Source: Sthenelais limicola (Eukaryota; Annelida; Polychaeta; Phyllodocida; Sigalionidae). Taken from it: a stretch of DNA of 64,000 nt. How positions within the stretch are numbered: position 1 is the first letter of the stretch; each line of letters opens with the position of its first letter. Under the pieces are notes generated by a model that searched no databases, had not been told where the DNA came from, and saw only the letters and a program-made list of their open reading frames with translations. The stretch lies in contig OW804095.1 in assembly GCA_942159475.1 (NCBI GenBank), positions 154,503,145 through 154,567,144 on the forward strand, in the 5' to 3' direction. This document shows, one piece after another, positions 10,509-20,900 of the stretch. The position numbers and the translations under genes are program-made.

Positions 10509-10867
10509 CTCCACCACTTGTTACACACTGAGCACCACTGCCACCACTTGCTGGCTCCTCCAGCTGTCACATGTGACAGCTCCTCGGATGTGACAGCAGT
10601 CTCCCACTGTGCACAAGGTGACAAGATAATCTAATTTGTCTCCAGATTCAGCTCCGTCCAATTTAGCGGCCATCTCCTGGCCGCCTCGAGGAGAAATAAG
10701 ACACATTTATTTGTGTGGCGGCGGGCGGGCCCTGAATGTGTCGTGATTGACAGCGCCCGGTTTTACTGTCACACTCTCACTTGTAAGTCATTATCAGCCT
10801 CCGCAGATGTTGGTGGGAGCAGAGAGGGACTAACAGGGCTGACCGGTGGGCCTGGTTTATACAGTGA
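10509..10867. other. Single-copy, GC-richer spacer with a palindromic E-box
   Basis: This sequence is not part of the flanking arrays. It contains the perfect 20-bp palindrome AGCTGTCACATGTGACAGCT at 10562-10581 and another TGACAG at about 10590. No exon was recognised. Confidence 0.5.
10562..10581. promoter_or_regulatory. Perfect palindrome with CACATGTG E-box and paired TGTCA/TGACA
   Basis: The 20 bases equal their own reverse complement. The centre CACATGTG is a bHLH-type E-box. The flanking TGTCA and TGACA are half-sites of the kind bound by TALE homeodomain factors (MEIS/TGIF). The sequence match is seen; any regulatory role is inference. Confidence 0.3.
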
Positions 10868-11097
10868 GGGAGATTTTCAGAAAATGTACAATTCAACTAT
10901 GCCAATCTTCTCAAATAACCCAAATTTTAGACGAAAATTAAGATCAAAATACAGTTCAACCTAATCAAATAGATTGCTAGCGTCAATGCAATGCTGAATA
11001 CATTCGAATTTACATAGTATTGACCAAATTGCAGCCTAATTTTGAAGAGTGTAAATGTGTACCGCTGCCAATTGTACATTTTCTGAAAATCTGAGCC
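10868..11097 (-). mobile_element. MITE-A copy 6
   Basis: The left end is GGGAGATTTTCAGAAAAT, missing two bases of the family start; the right end is CTGAAAATCTGAGCC. The interior matches the AAATTTTAGACGAAAAT subfamily. No clear duplication flanks it. Confidence 0.8.
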
Positions 11098-11368
11098 ATG
11101 TACGTTAGGTTCCCTGATCAACAGGGTTCCCTCCAACAACATGAAGCAGTGTGTATGAATCCAGGATTGAGGGAATCAGTTCTAGTGCAGGGGAGAGGAA
11201 TAATGTGGCATGACATTAATTTATATTGGTATTGATACAGGCCCAGGGAATCATTGGTGAATCATTGGGATCAGCCCTTAATCAGGAGCCCTGTATATGG
11301 GGACTTTCACCTTAATTTCACTTCATAAAACATCTTAACACATCTTTCTCCAATCTGCTTCATTCAGT

Positions 11369-11553
11369 GACAGCAGAGTGATAAGGGTGAGATGGGAGGA
11401 GCTGGGCAGTGACAGGGGTGGGATGGGAGGGGGAGCAGTGACAGGGGTGAGATGGGAGGGGGAGCAGTGATAGGGGTGGGATGGGAGGAGCCGAGCAGTG
11501 ACAGGGGTGAGATGGGAGGGGGAGCAGTGAAAGGGGTGAGATGGGGCGGGGGC
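11369..11553. repeat. G-rich 29-31-bp minisatellite, about six copies
   Basis: The unit runs GCAGTGACAGGGGTGAGAT then GGGAGGGGGA. Starts at 11406, 11435, 11464, 11495 and 11524 give spacings of 29, 29, 31 and 29. 11098-11368 to its left shows nothing recognised; a GGA-rich stretch (11570-11600) follows. Confidence 0.9.
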
Positions 11554-11628
11554 AGAGGCTACCTGAATAAGATGGAGGAGGAGGAAGAGGAGGAGGGTGG
11601 TGATGGGCTGGTGGTAGTTACTGGTGGG

Positions 11629-12292
11629 CTGGTGTTGCAGGGGAGGTGCCTGGTGCAGGGGAGGTGCCTGGTGCAGGTGCCTGGTGCAGGTGCCTGGTGC
11701 AGGTGCCTGGTGCAGGGGAGGTGCCTGGTGCAGGGGGAGGTGCCTGGGGCAGGGGAGGTGCCTGGTGCAGGGGAGGTGCCTGGTGCAGGGGAGGTGCCTG
11801 GTGCACTGCAGGTGCCTGGTGCAGGGGAGGTGCCTGGGGCAGGGGGAGGTGCCTGGTGCAGGGGAGGTGCCTGGTGCAGGTGCCTGGTGCAGGGGAGGTG
11901 CCTGGTGCAGGGGAGGTGCCTGGTGCAGGGGAGGTGCCTGGTGCAGGGGAGGTGCCTGGTGCAGGGGAGGTGCCTGGTGCAGGTGCCTGGTGCAGGGGAG
12001 GTGCCTGGTGCAGGTGCCTGGTGCAGGTGCCTGGTGCAGGTGCCTGGTGCAGGGGAGGTGCCTGGTGCATTGCAGGTGCCTGGTGCAGGGGAGGTGCCTG
12101 GTGCAGGGGAGGTGCCTGGTGCACTGCAGGTGCCTGGTGCAGGGGAGGTGCCTGGGGCAGGGGAGGTGCCTGGTGCAGGGGAGGTGCCTGGTGCAGGGGA
12201 GGTGCCTGGGGCAGGGGAGGTGCCTGGTGCAGGGGAGGTGCCTGGTGCAGGGGGAGGTGCCTGGTGCAGGGGAGGTGCCTGGTGCAGTGCAG
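11629..12292. repeat. 18-bp/12-bp G-rich minisatellite
   Basis: An 18-bp unit (GGTGCAGGGGAGGTGCCT) is mixed with a 12-bp unit (GGTGCAGGTGCC plus T), and with GGTGCACTGCAGGTGCCT variants. Both lengths are multiples of three and neither holds stop codons, which leaves frames of 220-330 codons open on both strands. The shorter unit and the variants contain CAGGTG, a Snail/ZEB-type E-box sequence. No codon-like third-position variation was noticed, so I treat it as non-coding. Confidence 0.95.
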
Positions 12293-12450
12293 GTGCAGAC
12301 AGGACGGGTCCCATTAACACTGGTGCCCAATGGTGCATGGTGAGCGGACAGGCTCAGATCTCCTCTTATGACAGGTTACACACACTGTGAGGCATGGACA
12401 GGTTATGTGACAGATTTATATTCAATTGAAGTAAATGGAAAAAGGAATTT

Positions 12451-13258
12451 CATTTACTCCACATTGATGTATGTACCACATGCTATTTGTATGGACGGGA
12501 GTAGTGTGGTAATCTTTACTCCATGTTGATGTATGTACCACATGCTATTTGTATGGACGGGAGTAGTGTGGTAATCTTTACTCCATGTTGGTGTATGTAC
12601 CACATGCTATTTGTATGGGCGGGAGTAGTGTGGTAATCTTTACTCCACGTTGATGTATGTACCACATGCTATTTGTATGGGTGGGAGTAGTGTGGTAATC
12701 TTTACTCCATGTTGGTGTATGTACCACATGCTATTTGTATGGGCGGGAGTAGTGTGGTAATCTTTACTCCACGTTGATGTATGTACCACATGCTATTTGT
12801 ATGGGTGGGAGTAGTGTGGTAATCTTTACTCCATGTTGGTGTATGTACCACATGCTATTTGTATGGGCGGGAGTAGTGTGGTAATCTTTACTCCACGTTG
12901 GTGTATGTACCACATGCTATTTGTATGGGTGGGAGTAGTGTGGTAATCTTTACTCCACGTTGGTGTATGTACCACATGTTATTTGTATGGATGGGAGTAG
13001 TGTGGTAATCTTTACTCCACGTTGGTGTATGTACCACATGTTATTTGTATAGGCGGGAGTAGTGTGGTAATCTTTACTCCATGTTGATGTATGTACCACA
13101 TGCTATTTGTATGGGCGGGAGTAGTGTGGTAATCTTTACTCCACGTTGGTGTATGTACCACATACTATTTGTATGGGCGGGAGTAGTGTGGTAATCTTTA
13201 CTCCATGTTGATGTATGTACCACATGCTATTTGTATGGGCGGGAGTAGTGTGGTAATT
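12451..13258. repeat. 62-bp tandem array, about 13 copies
   Basis: The period is exactly 62 (TGCTATTTGTATGG at 12481, 12543, 12605 and so on). Each unit runs TTTACTCCA(C/T)GTTG, (A/G)TGTATGTACCACATG, CTATTTGTATGG and GGGAGTAGTGTGGTAATC. Variation is limited to a few transition sites (CACG/CATG, GATG/GGTG, GGGCG/GGGTG/GGACG). Confidence 0.95.
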
Positions 13259-13360
13259 TGCACCAGTTTCACGCATGTGGTATGACTTCCTGTCCCCAGT
13301 AAACATAGCCATACAAGGTAAGCGTAGCAACGTGGGAGTAAATATAGAACCTAAATTCGA
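13259..13360. repeat. Inverted, diverged sequence resembling the 62-bp monomer
   Basis: On the minus strand this flank contains TTTACTCCCACGTTG and CTTGTATGGC, close to the monomer's TTTACTCCACGTTG and TTGTATGG. ACGCATGTGGTATGAC also resembles the reverse of the monomer's TACCACATG. It may be the inverted right arm of an element whose left arm was amplified. 13361-13599 holds a small CCCAC/GTGGG hairpin and nothing else recognised. Confidence 0.4.
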
Positions 13361-13599
13361 ATGTGGTACTCGGGACACTATTGCACTGTCCTATTACACT
13401 ATTACACTGTCATATGTTTTTTTTGTAACCCACTAGCCCATCGGATCGTGGGCCACGAAAAAAAGGCCATCTCGGACAGTGCATTAGTGTCCCTGGTACC
13501 ACATTTTCATCAGCTTCTATCTATTGAGCAAATCGGTTAAATCATACTCCATATTTTTGTTTGTTTTTTGTTGAGTATCACTTTAGGCATGAAGTTATG

Positions 13600-13926
13600 T
13601 TATTATGTACGAAAATTGACAAATAATTGTCTTGTAAGATCGCTTTGTAAGAATGTACTCACCTTTCAGGTATCGAGAGCTTTAGGTCATAAATGTGCGC
13701 GTCAAATTTCAAGACTGTGTATTAAATATGCATGCATTTTTAAGCTCATGTTATAGAGTATATTTAATGACTTTACTTGTAAGTGTAAGGGATATTGCAA
13801 ACATCTTTTCTCAAAAATAGAAATATCAAACAATAACAATCGGCTTGATCTCATCTTTTCATGATGATAATCTCAAAATATACTTTTCACGATTTGTGAC
13901 TCATTTTCCTTAAACACATTACATAT
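13600..13926 (+). mobile_element. MITE-B copy, diverged, left end lost
   Basis: The interior landmarks are present in order (AGTATATTTA, TTTCTCAAAAATA, CGGCTTGATCTCATCTTTTC, TGATGATAATCTCAAAATA). The copy ends CGATTTGTGACTCATTTTCC then TTAAACACATTACATAT. The left terminal repeat is not recognisable. Confidence 0.65.
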
Positions 13927-14021
13927 GGACTCGTATAATATGGTAGTATTTGTATGGCTTGTAAGTGATTGTGATTAGGGTTTACATGTCATTTGATCCA
14001 GGAAAGAATAGAGCAGCATAT

Positions 14022-14257
14022 GGCTCAGATTTTTCTGAAAATGTACAATTAGCAGCTGTACAAATGTAGTAAATTCTGCTAAATTAGGCTGCAATTTGGT
14101 CAATACTTGGTAAATTCGAGTATATTTGGCATTGCATTGATTCTAGCAATCTGTTTGGTTAGGCTGAACTGTATTTTGAACTTAATTTTCGTCTGAAATT
14201 TGGCTTATTTGAGAAAATTAGTGAAGGTGAATTGTACATTTTCTGAAAATCTGACCA
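14022..14257 (+). mobile_element. MITE-A copy 7, full length, TSD ATAT
   Basis: The ends are GGCTCAGATTTTTCTGAAAA and TTCTGAAAATCTGACCA. ATAT at 14018-14021 and 14258-14261 flanks them. 14258-14710 beyond holds only an AT-rich region with a small hairpin around 14530-14582. Confidence 0.85.
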
Positions 14258-14710
14258 ATATAATTATAAGGAATCTTGTTTGTAATTTTCAGTGATGATA
14301 TGGCAACGCACGAAAACAACAACAATAATTGGTTATGCGTAATTTGAAATTTTGTTAAACATACGTCTGGCCAATAAAAATTTAAAAAAAAGAAGAAATT
14401 GACCATGATAGAATAAGGGATGGGTATAGGGATGGTGTTTTAATGAAGATTGTAATAATAATGAGCCCTGACTGATCCCTGGTGATTAATTACTGAACTT
14501 CATTCTTTATTAACACCCTCCATGAGCCATCAATATCAATATTCTCATTAGCTGGACGTAATGAGATAATTAATATTGATAACATTTTTGTCTTCCTACT
14601 TCAGGTAAAAACAGTTTTTTTCTTTGCTTTATTATATTGTTTGGTCCTGGGGCGGATCATGATTGACGTGTAGCGGCTTCACTTCACATAAATCTCTAAA
14701 TGAGGGCATA

Positions 14711-15123
14711 TGTGATGTGTTTCAGGAAAATGAGTCATGAGTCGCAAAATTGATATTTTTCAAAGTACTATTTTCACAGGATATCTTTATTGAAATGTTC
14801 AGATTTTTAGCGGGTTTAGCACTTATAGTCATATAAATCTATGTTACACATTTCGAGACATTGTACACAATATATCCCTGCGTTTTGAAGAACTTTGTAT
14901 GGAGTATATTTAGTTACTTTACTGGTAATTACCCATCTAGAAACATGGTAAACGTTTTTTTTTCAAAAATAAAAATATCAAACTTAAAATATAAATATAC
15001 TTATTAGGTCTCATAGTGTTTACTATCATTAGAACCGGCTTGATCTCCTCTTTTCAAATATGATGATATCTCAAAATCCATATTTTGCGACTTATGACTC
15101 ATTTTTCTGAAACGGACCACATA
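14711..15123 (+). mobile_element. MITE-B copy, full length
   Basis: The left end is TGTGATGTGTTTCAGGAAAA followed by TGAGTCATGAGTCGCAAAAT. The right end is TTTTGCGACTTATGACTCAT followed by TTTTCTGAAACGGACCACAT. The 413-bp length and TIRs of roughly 45 bp define the family. The interior is AT-rich without an open frame. Confidence 0.85.
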
Positions 15124-15324
15124 TATGTAACATTCTCCGTAACATTCTTTCTATCAGTATGTAATAAAAAACTTATAGGAGTTCGGAAGAGCTGTGACAG
15201 TCACAGACAATATTCCTTTTCCATTCTTCTTTACTCATTTTAATTTTTATGACAACGATTGTATATGTGAAATGGAAATAAAATCTTATAATAATAATAT
15301 GAATAACTCATAAATACACAATAC

Positions 15325-15947
15325 TGTCACAAGCTATATTGTCCACGTAAGAACTATAAAGGTATTACGTAAGGTTACCTAACAGTAACGGTATATGATC
15401 AATATGGAATATTGGATTCCATAAGCGATAGCCTTATGAATATTCATTAGTTAAGTTACAAGGTCTCACACTAGGTGAACTGTGAGTATATGGGTCACAC
15501 CCAGGTCACACACCAGGTGGACCACAAGTAATTGGGTCACACCCAATTGGGCCATAGCCTAATGAGACATACAGTCTGATTGGGTATTACCAACAGACAA
15601 GGCTATTGGTCCAACCAATATCCCTAGCCTCATTGGCTGGATATACGGACCCCCATGGTCCATATGTATAATCTAATATCATTGGTTAATACTAATGAGA
15701 GTAAGGTAATTATGACTTGATTGGCTTAATTATGCGCATGTGCACGCATGCGCAGTACATGTATCTCATATATATAAACCCATGTTTCCTCAATAAAAGT
15801 TACGTCTAAACAGGACGAATCTCTGCGTGATTATTCATAGAGTTAGGCTATCCTTAGCCTAGACTCTCGTTCGATTAATATTCATATAATATCTCCAATA
15901 CTCTACTGCAAGCTACCCTATACCTCGGAGATATTCCATTCATATCA
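15325..15947 (+). mobile_element. Solo LTR candidate
   Basis: The sequence starts TGTCACAAGC and could end at CA at 15896-15897 or 15946-15947; ATAC precedes the start (15321-15324) and follows either end. A TATATATAAA box at about 15768-15778 is followed within about 25 bases by AATAAA (about 15792), the compact arrangement of an LTR in which R begins after the TATA box. Interior short repeats of GGTCACACCCA are present near 15500. No primer-binding site, gag or pol follows, so it would be a solo LTR. The terminal inverted repeat is only TG...CA, so boundaries are uncertain. Confidence 0.4.
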
Positions 15948-17193
15948 ATACTATAAATATGTTTATATGCTCACAACTGGTTGACTTCATTATATCTGAA
16001 ATAAAACAAGTCGCCCGAAAGACTTGTGACTAATAAAGCATTTATTATATGCTTTCAATCATGAAAATAGAAAACAATTCTGTGCCATGAAGTTAAATTT
16101 CGCCCGTAAACTTAGTAAAAAACGATTTCGTTGCCATGACTACCACACGTAACTCACTAGTGAATAACACACTGTGCATGAGTCACTCTAGATACATTGT
16201 TCTCAGAGCAATGCATGTATAATTAAGCAACATAAATAACTTTTACATCTTTTCTTTTCTACCTTATGGAAACTTAATTTTAAAACCGATAAACAGTGAT
16301 CATTTCCGCTCTACCATCATTATGGTGGTTAGGAGCTGGAAGCTAATGATAAAATATCTCCAAGCTCTATCAAAAAAGCAGAATGAAAGGTTAAATAAAA
16401 GATTAAATAAAACACAAGTGTAAATATGTTACTATAACCAACGAGATGAGCATCCACTCGCATAGTCGCATCTTGGCTGAATGTCAAAAATGGAAAGTTT
16501 TAAAGGAGAAGATTGATCTTAATTGTAATAATTTAAATCAGGAATACTTGCTTTATGGATGTTGTAAATTATGACGAATCACTACTTTTTATGATTATTT
16601 TGACAAGCTACTTAAGTGATGAGATATGGAGAGATACATAATAGGGCCTACATGGTTTACCAATATGTGTAATTGTTCTATACTTCCAGATGAAAAATGT
16701 GAAGAGGTTTATATGTATACATTTATATTATATTATATTATGATTTGTAATCATGATTCTTTTTAAATCGAATTGAACATGTTAAGCATAGTATAAGTAT
16801 GGATAGAGATGTAAATGGCGTTATTTGATGCTTTTTCTCTTATGTCGGTATATTATTAACCATGTGCTTAGAATTGTATATGCCTCAAAGGCAGGTATCA
16901 GAAATAAAGTCTGTTGTAAAAACAAAAACAAAAATGGACATATTACAGCCGCACTCTCAGCTAATGTCGGTAAAAAGTAAATATTTTCAACCTTTTGTTC
17001 CATCCTTTCCAATGCATCCGAAAATCAGTTAAAAATTCGAAGGATTTCGTCCGGTTGTGTTTGCTACAGGACTTCTAAAATATACTAATTCTATTTGGAG
17101 GACCCGGCCAAATCCAGTCCTGCCAAAACTTCACTTCACTTATTATTGCTAACGGGCACCATTTGTCCTCTGCCAATTTAACTCAAAATTCAT
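15948..17193. other. Unannotated AT-rich DNA with one retroelement-end motif
   Basis: No gene was recognised. CAAGTCGCCCGAAAG at about 16009-16023, followed by AATAAAGC, matches the motif CAAGTCGCCCGAAAG at about 27223-27238, which looks like a LINE or Penelope-like 3' end. The rest is ordinary sequence. Confidence 0.4.
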
Positions 17194-17349
17194 GTATAAA
17201 CATATAACAGCAGCAGCATATTGATAAATTTAGTCCTATAAGTCATAATATGAGTAACTCTTGTAAATCGTGTATAAACATATAACAGCAGCAGAATATT
17301 GATAAATTTAGTCCTATAAATCATGATATTGTTCAATTTTGTAAGATTT
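17194..17349 (+). repeat. 78-bp tandem duplication
   Basis: GTATAAACATATAACAGCAG followed by CATATTGATAAATTTAGTCC begins at 17194 and again at 17272. The copies are nearly identical over the first 50 bases. 17350-17706 holds nothing recognised. Confidence 0.85.
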
Positions 17350-17706
17350 GTTTGGTCTAATAGCTGAGAATGCAGCTTTAACAAATAGACCAGTAACAAG
17401 AACCCTCTTGTCCCTGCCTTGCGCAGTCCAGGCGCCCTAGCGGCAGTAACCGAAAGTGATCCCTGCACCATTATGTGATACACCACGTGGACTAAAGACT
17501 GACCTAATTACTGGTTCTTCCTCAATAATTAGGTCAAGTACTGTGTGTCGCTTCTCCGTAAGCAGATTACTACAAATTGACCTAAATATTGAACTAGTGA
17601 CCTGATTAATGCGCACAATGTGGTCACCAGGGAGACATTTTCTCCAAAACGAGAATTATGTAGATGATGTTGGAGGTTTAGTCACAATGAGGGATGGGTG
17701 ATATAT

Positions 17707-17916
17707 GGGTCAGATTTTTAGAAAAGACAATTGGCAGCTATATACATTCAGTAAATTATGCTAAATAGGCTGCAATTTGGTCAATACAAGGTACATTCAA
17801 ATATATGCGGCATTGCATTGATTCTGGCAAGCTGTTTGGTTAGGTTAAACTGTATTTTGAACTTTATTTTCGACCGAAATTTGGGTTATTTGAGAAGATG
17901 AATTGTACATCTTCTG
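17707..17916 (+). mobile_element. MITE-A copy 8, cut at its right end beside the 23-bp array
   Basis: It starts GGGTCAGATTTTTAGAAAA and runs through the interior to GAATTGTACATCTTCTG, where the family should continue AAAATCTGACCC. The satellite begins about 20 bases later, so the MITE end and the array junction coincide. Confidence 0.8.
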
Positions 17917-17938
17917 TTTGATTTACTTCACCATATCA

Positions 17939-20900
17939 ATATACTTACCTGTATGAAACAAGTATACTCACCTGTATGAAAGCAATAGACTTACCTGTAT
18001 GAAACCAGTAGACTTACCTGTATGAAAGCAATAGACTTACCTGTATGAAAGCAATAGACTTACCTGTATGAAAGCAATAGACTTACCTGTATGAAAGCAA
18101 TAGACTTACCTGTATGAAAGCAATAGACTTACCTGTATGAAACCAGTAGACTTACCTGTATGAAACCAGTAGACTTACCTGTATGAAAGCAATAAACCTA
18201 CCTGTATGAAAGCAATATACTTACCTGTATGAAACCAGTATACTCACCTGTATGAAACCAACTTACCTGTATGAAACCAATATACTTACCTGTATGAAAC
18301 CAGTAGACTTACCTGTATGAAACCAGTAGACTTACCTGTATGAAAGCAATAAACCTACCTGTATGAAAGCAATATACTTACCTGTATGAAAGCAATATAC
18401 TTACCTGTATGAAAGCAATATACTTACCTGTATGAAAGCAATATACTTACCTGTTTGAAACCAATAGACTCACCTGTATGAAAGCAGTAGACTTACCTGT
18501 ATGAAAGCAAAAAACCTACCTGTATGAAGCCAGTATACTTACCTGTATGAAAGCAATATACTTACCTGTATGAAACCAGTAGACTTACCTGTATGAAGCC
18601 AGTAGACTTACCTGTATGAAAGCAATAGACTTACCTGTATGAAACCAGTAGACTTACCTGTATGAAAGCAATAGACTTACCTGTATGAAAGCAATAGACT
18701 TACCTGTATGAAAGCAATATACTTACCTGTATGAAGCCAGTAGACTTACCTGTATGAAAGCAATATACTTACCTGTATGAAACCAGTAGACTTACCTGTA
18801 TGAAACCAGTAGACCTACCTGTATGAAAGCAATAGACTTACCTGTATGAACCAATAGACTTACCTGTATGAAGGCAATAGACTTACCTGTATGAAAGCAA
18901 TAAACCTACCTGTATGAAAGCAATAGACTTACCTGTATGAAAGCAATAGACTTACCTGTATGAAAGCAATAGACTTACCTGTATGAAACCAGTAGACTTA
19001 CCTGTATGAAACCAATAGACTTACCTGTTTGAAACCAATAGACTCACCTCTATGAAGCCAGCATACTTACCTGTATGAAACCAATAGACTTACCTGTATG
19101 AAACCAGTATACTCACCTGTATAAAGCCAGTATACTTACCTGTATGAAACCAGTAGACTTACCTGTATGAAACCAGTAGACTTACCTGTATGAAAGCAAA
19201 AGACTTACCTGTATGAAACCAGTAGACTTACCTGTATGAAAGCAATATACTTACTTGTATGAAACCAGTAGACTTACCTGTATGAAAGCAATATACTTAC
19301 CTGTATGAAAGCAATAGACTTACCTGTATGAAAGCAATAGACTTACCTGTATGAAAGCAATACACTTACCTGTATGAAAGCAATAGACCTACCTGTATGA
19401 AACCAGTAGACTTACCTGTATGAATGCAATAGACCTACCTGTATGAAACCAGTATACTTACCTGCATGAAAGCAATATACTTACCTGTATGAAACCAGTA
19501 GACTTACCTGTATGAAAGCAATATACTTACCTGTATGAAACCAGTAGACTTACCTGTATGAAAGCAATAAACCTACCTGTATGAAAGCAATATACTCACC
19601 TGTATGAAAGCAATAGACTTACCTGTATGAAACCAGTAGACTTACCTGTATGATACCAGTAGACTTACCTGTATGAAACCAGTAGACTTACCTGTATGAA
19701 ACCAGTAGACTTACCTGTATGAAAGCAATAGACTCACCTGTATGAAAGCAATAGACTTACCTGTATGAAACCAGTAGACTTACCTGTATGAAAGCAATAT
19801 ACTTACCTGTATGAAAGCAATAGACTTACCTGTATGAAGCCAGTAGACTTACCTGTATGAAACCAGTAGACCTACCTGTATGAAAGCAATAGACTTACCT
19901 GTATGAAAGCAATAGACTCACCTGTATGAAAGCAATAGACTTACCTGTATGAAACCAGTAGACTTACCTGTATGAAAGCAATATACTTACCTGTATGAAA
20001 CCCGTAGACTTACCTGTATGAAAGCAATATACTTACCTGTATGAAAGCAATAGACTTACCTGTATGAAAGCAATAGACTTACCTGAATGAAAGCAATAGA
20101 CTCACCTGTATGAAAGCAATAGACTTACCTGTATGAAACCAGTAGACTTACCTGTATGAAAGCAATATACTTACCTGTATGAAACCAGTAGACTTACCTG
20201 TATGAAACCAGTAGACCTACCTGTATGAAAGCAATAAACCTACCTGTATGAAAGCAATATACTTACCTGTATGAAAGCAATAGACTTACCTGTATGAAAC
20301 CAGTATACTTACCTGTATGAAAGCAATATACTTACTTGTATAAAACCAGTAGACTTACCTGTATGAAAGCAATATATTTACCTGTATGAAAGCAATAGAC
20401 TTACCTGTATGAAAGCAATAGACTTACCTGTATGAAAGCAATAGACTCACCTGTATGAAAGCAATAGACTTACCTGTATGAAACCAGTAGACTTACCTGT
20501 ATGAAAGCAATATACTTACTTGTATGAAACCAGTAGACTTACCTGTATGAAAGCAATATACTTACCTGTATGAAAGCAATATACTTACCTGTATGAAACC
20601 AGTAGACTTACCTGTATGAAAGCAATAGACTTACCTGTATGAAACCAGTAGACTTACCTGTATGAAAGCAATATACTTACCTGTATGAAACCAGTAGACT
20701 TACCTGTATGAAAGCAATAGACTTACCTGTATGAAAGCAATAGACTTACCTGTTTGAAAGCAATAGACTGACCTGTATGAAAGCAATATACTTACCTGTA
20801 TGAAACCAGTAGACTTACCTGTATGAAAGCAATAGACTTACCTGTATGAAACCAGTAGACTTACCTGTATGAAAGCAATATACTTACCTGTATGAAAGCA

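Noticed and set aside
7109..10634. Plus-strand open frames of 831, 1156, 887 and 259 codons over the 25-bp array
   Set aside because: All three frames are open at once because the C-rich monomer has no stop on this strand; sequence is pure tandem repeat with no domain.
11335..12390. Collagen- or mucin-like frames on both strands (up to 331 codons)
   Set aside because: 18- and 12-bp monomers without stops keep frames open on both strands; no signal peptide, domain or consistent codon pattern.
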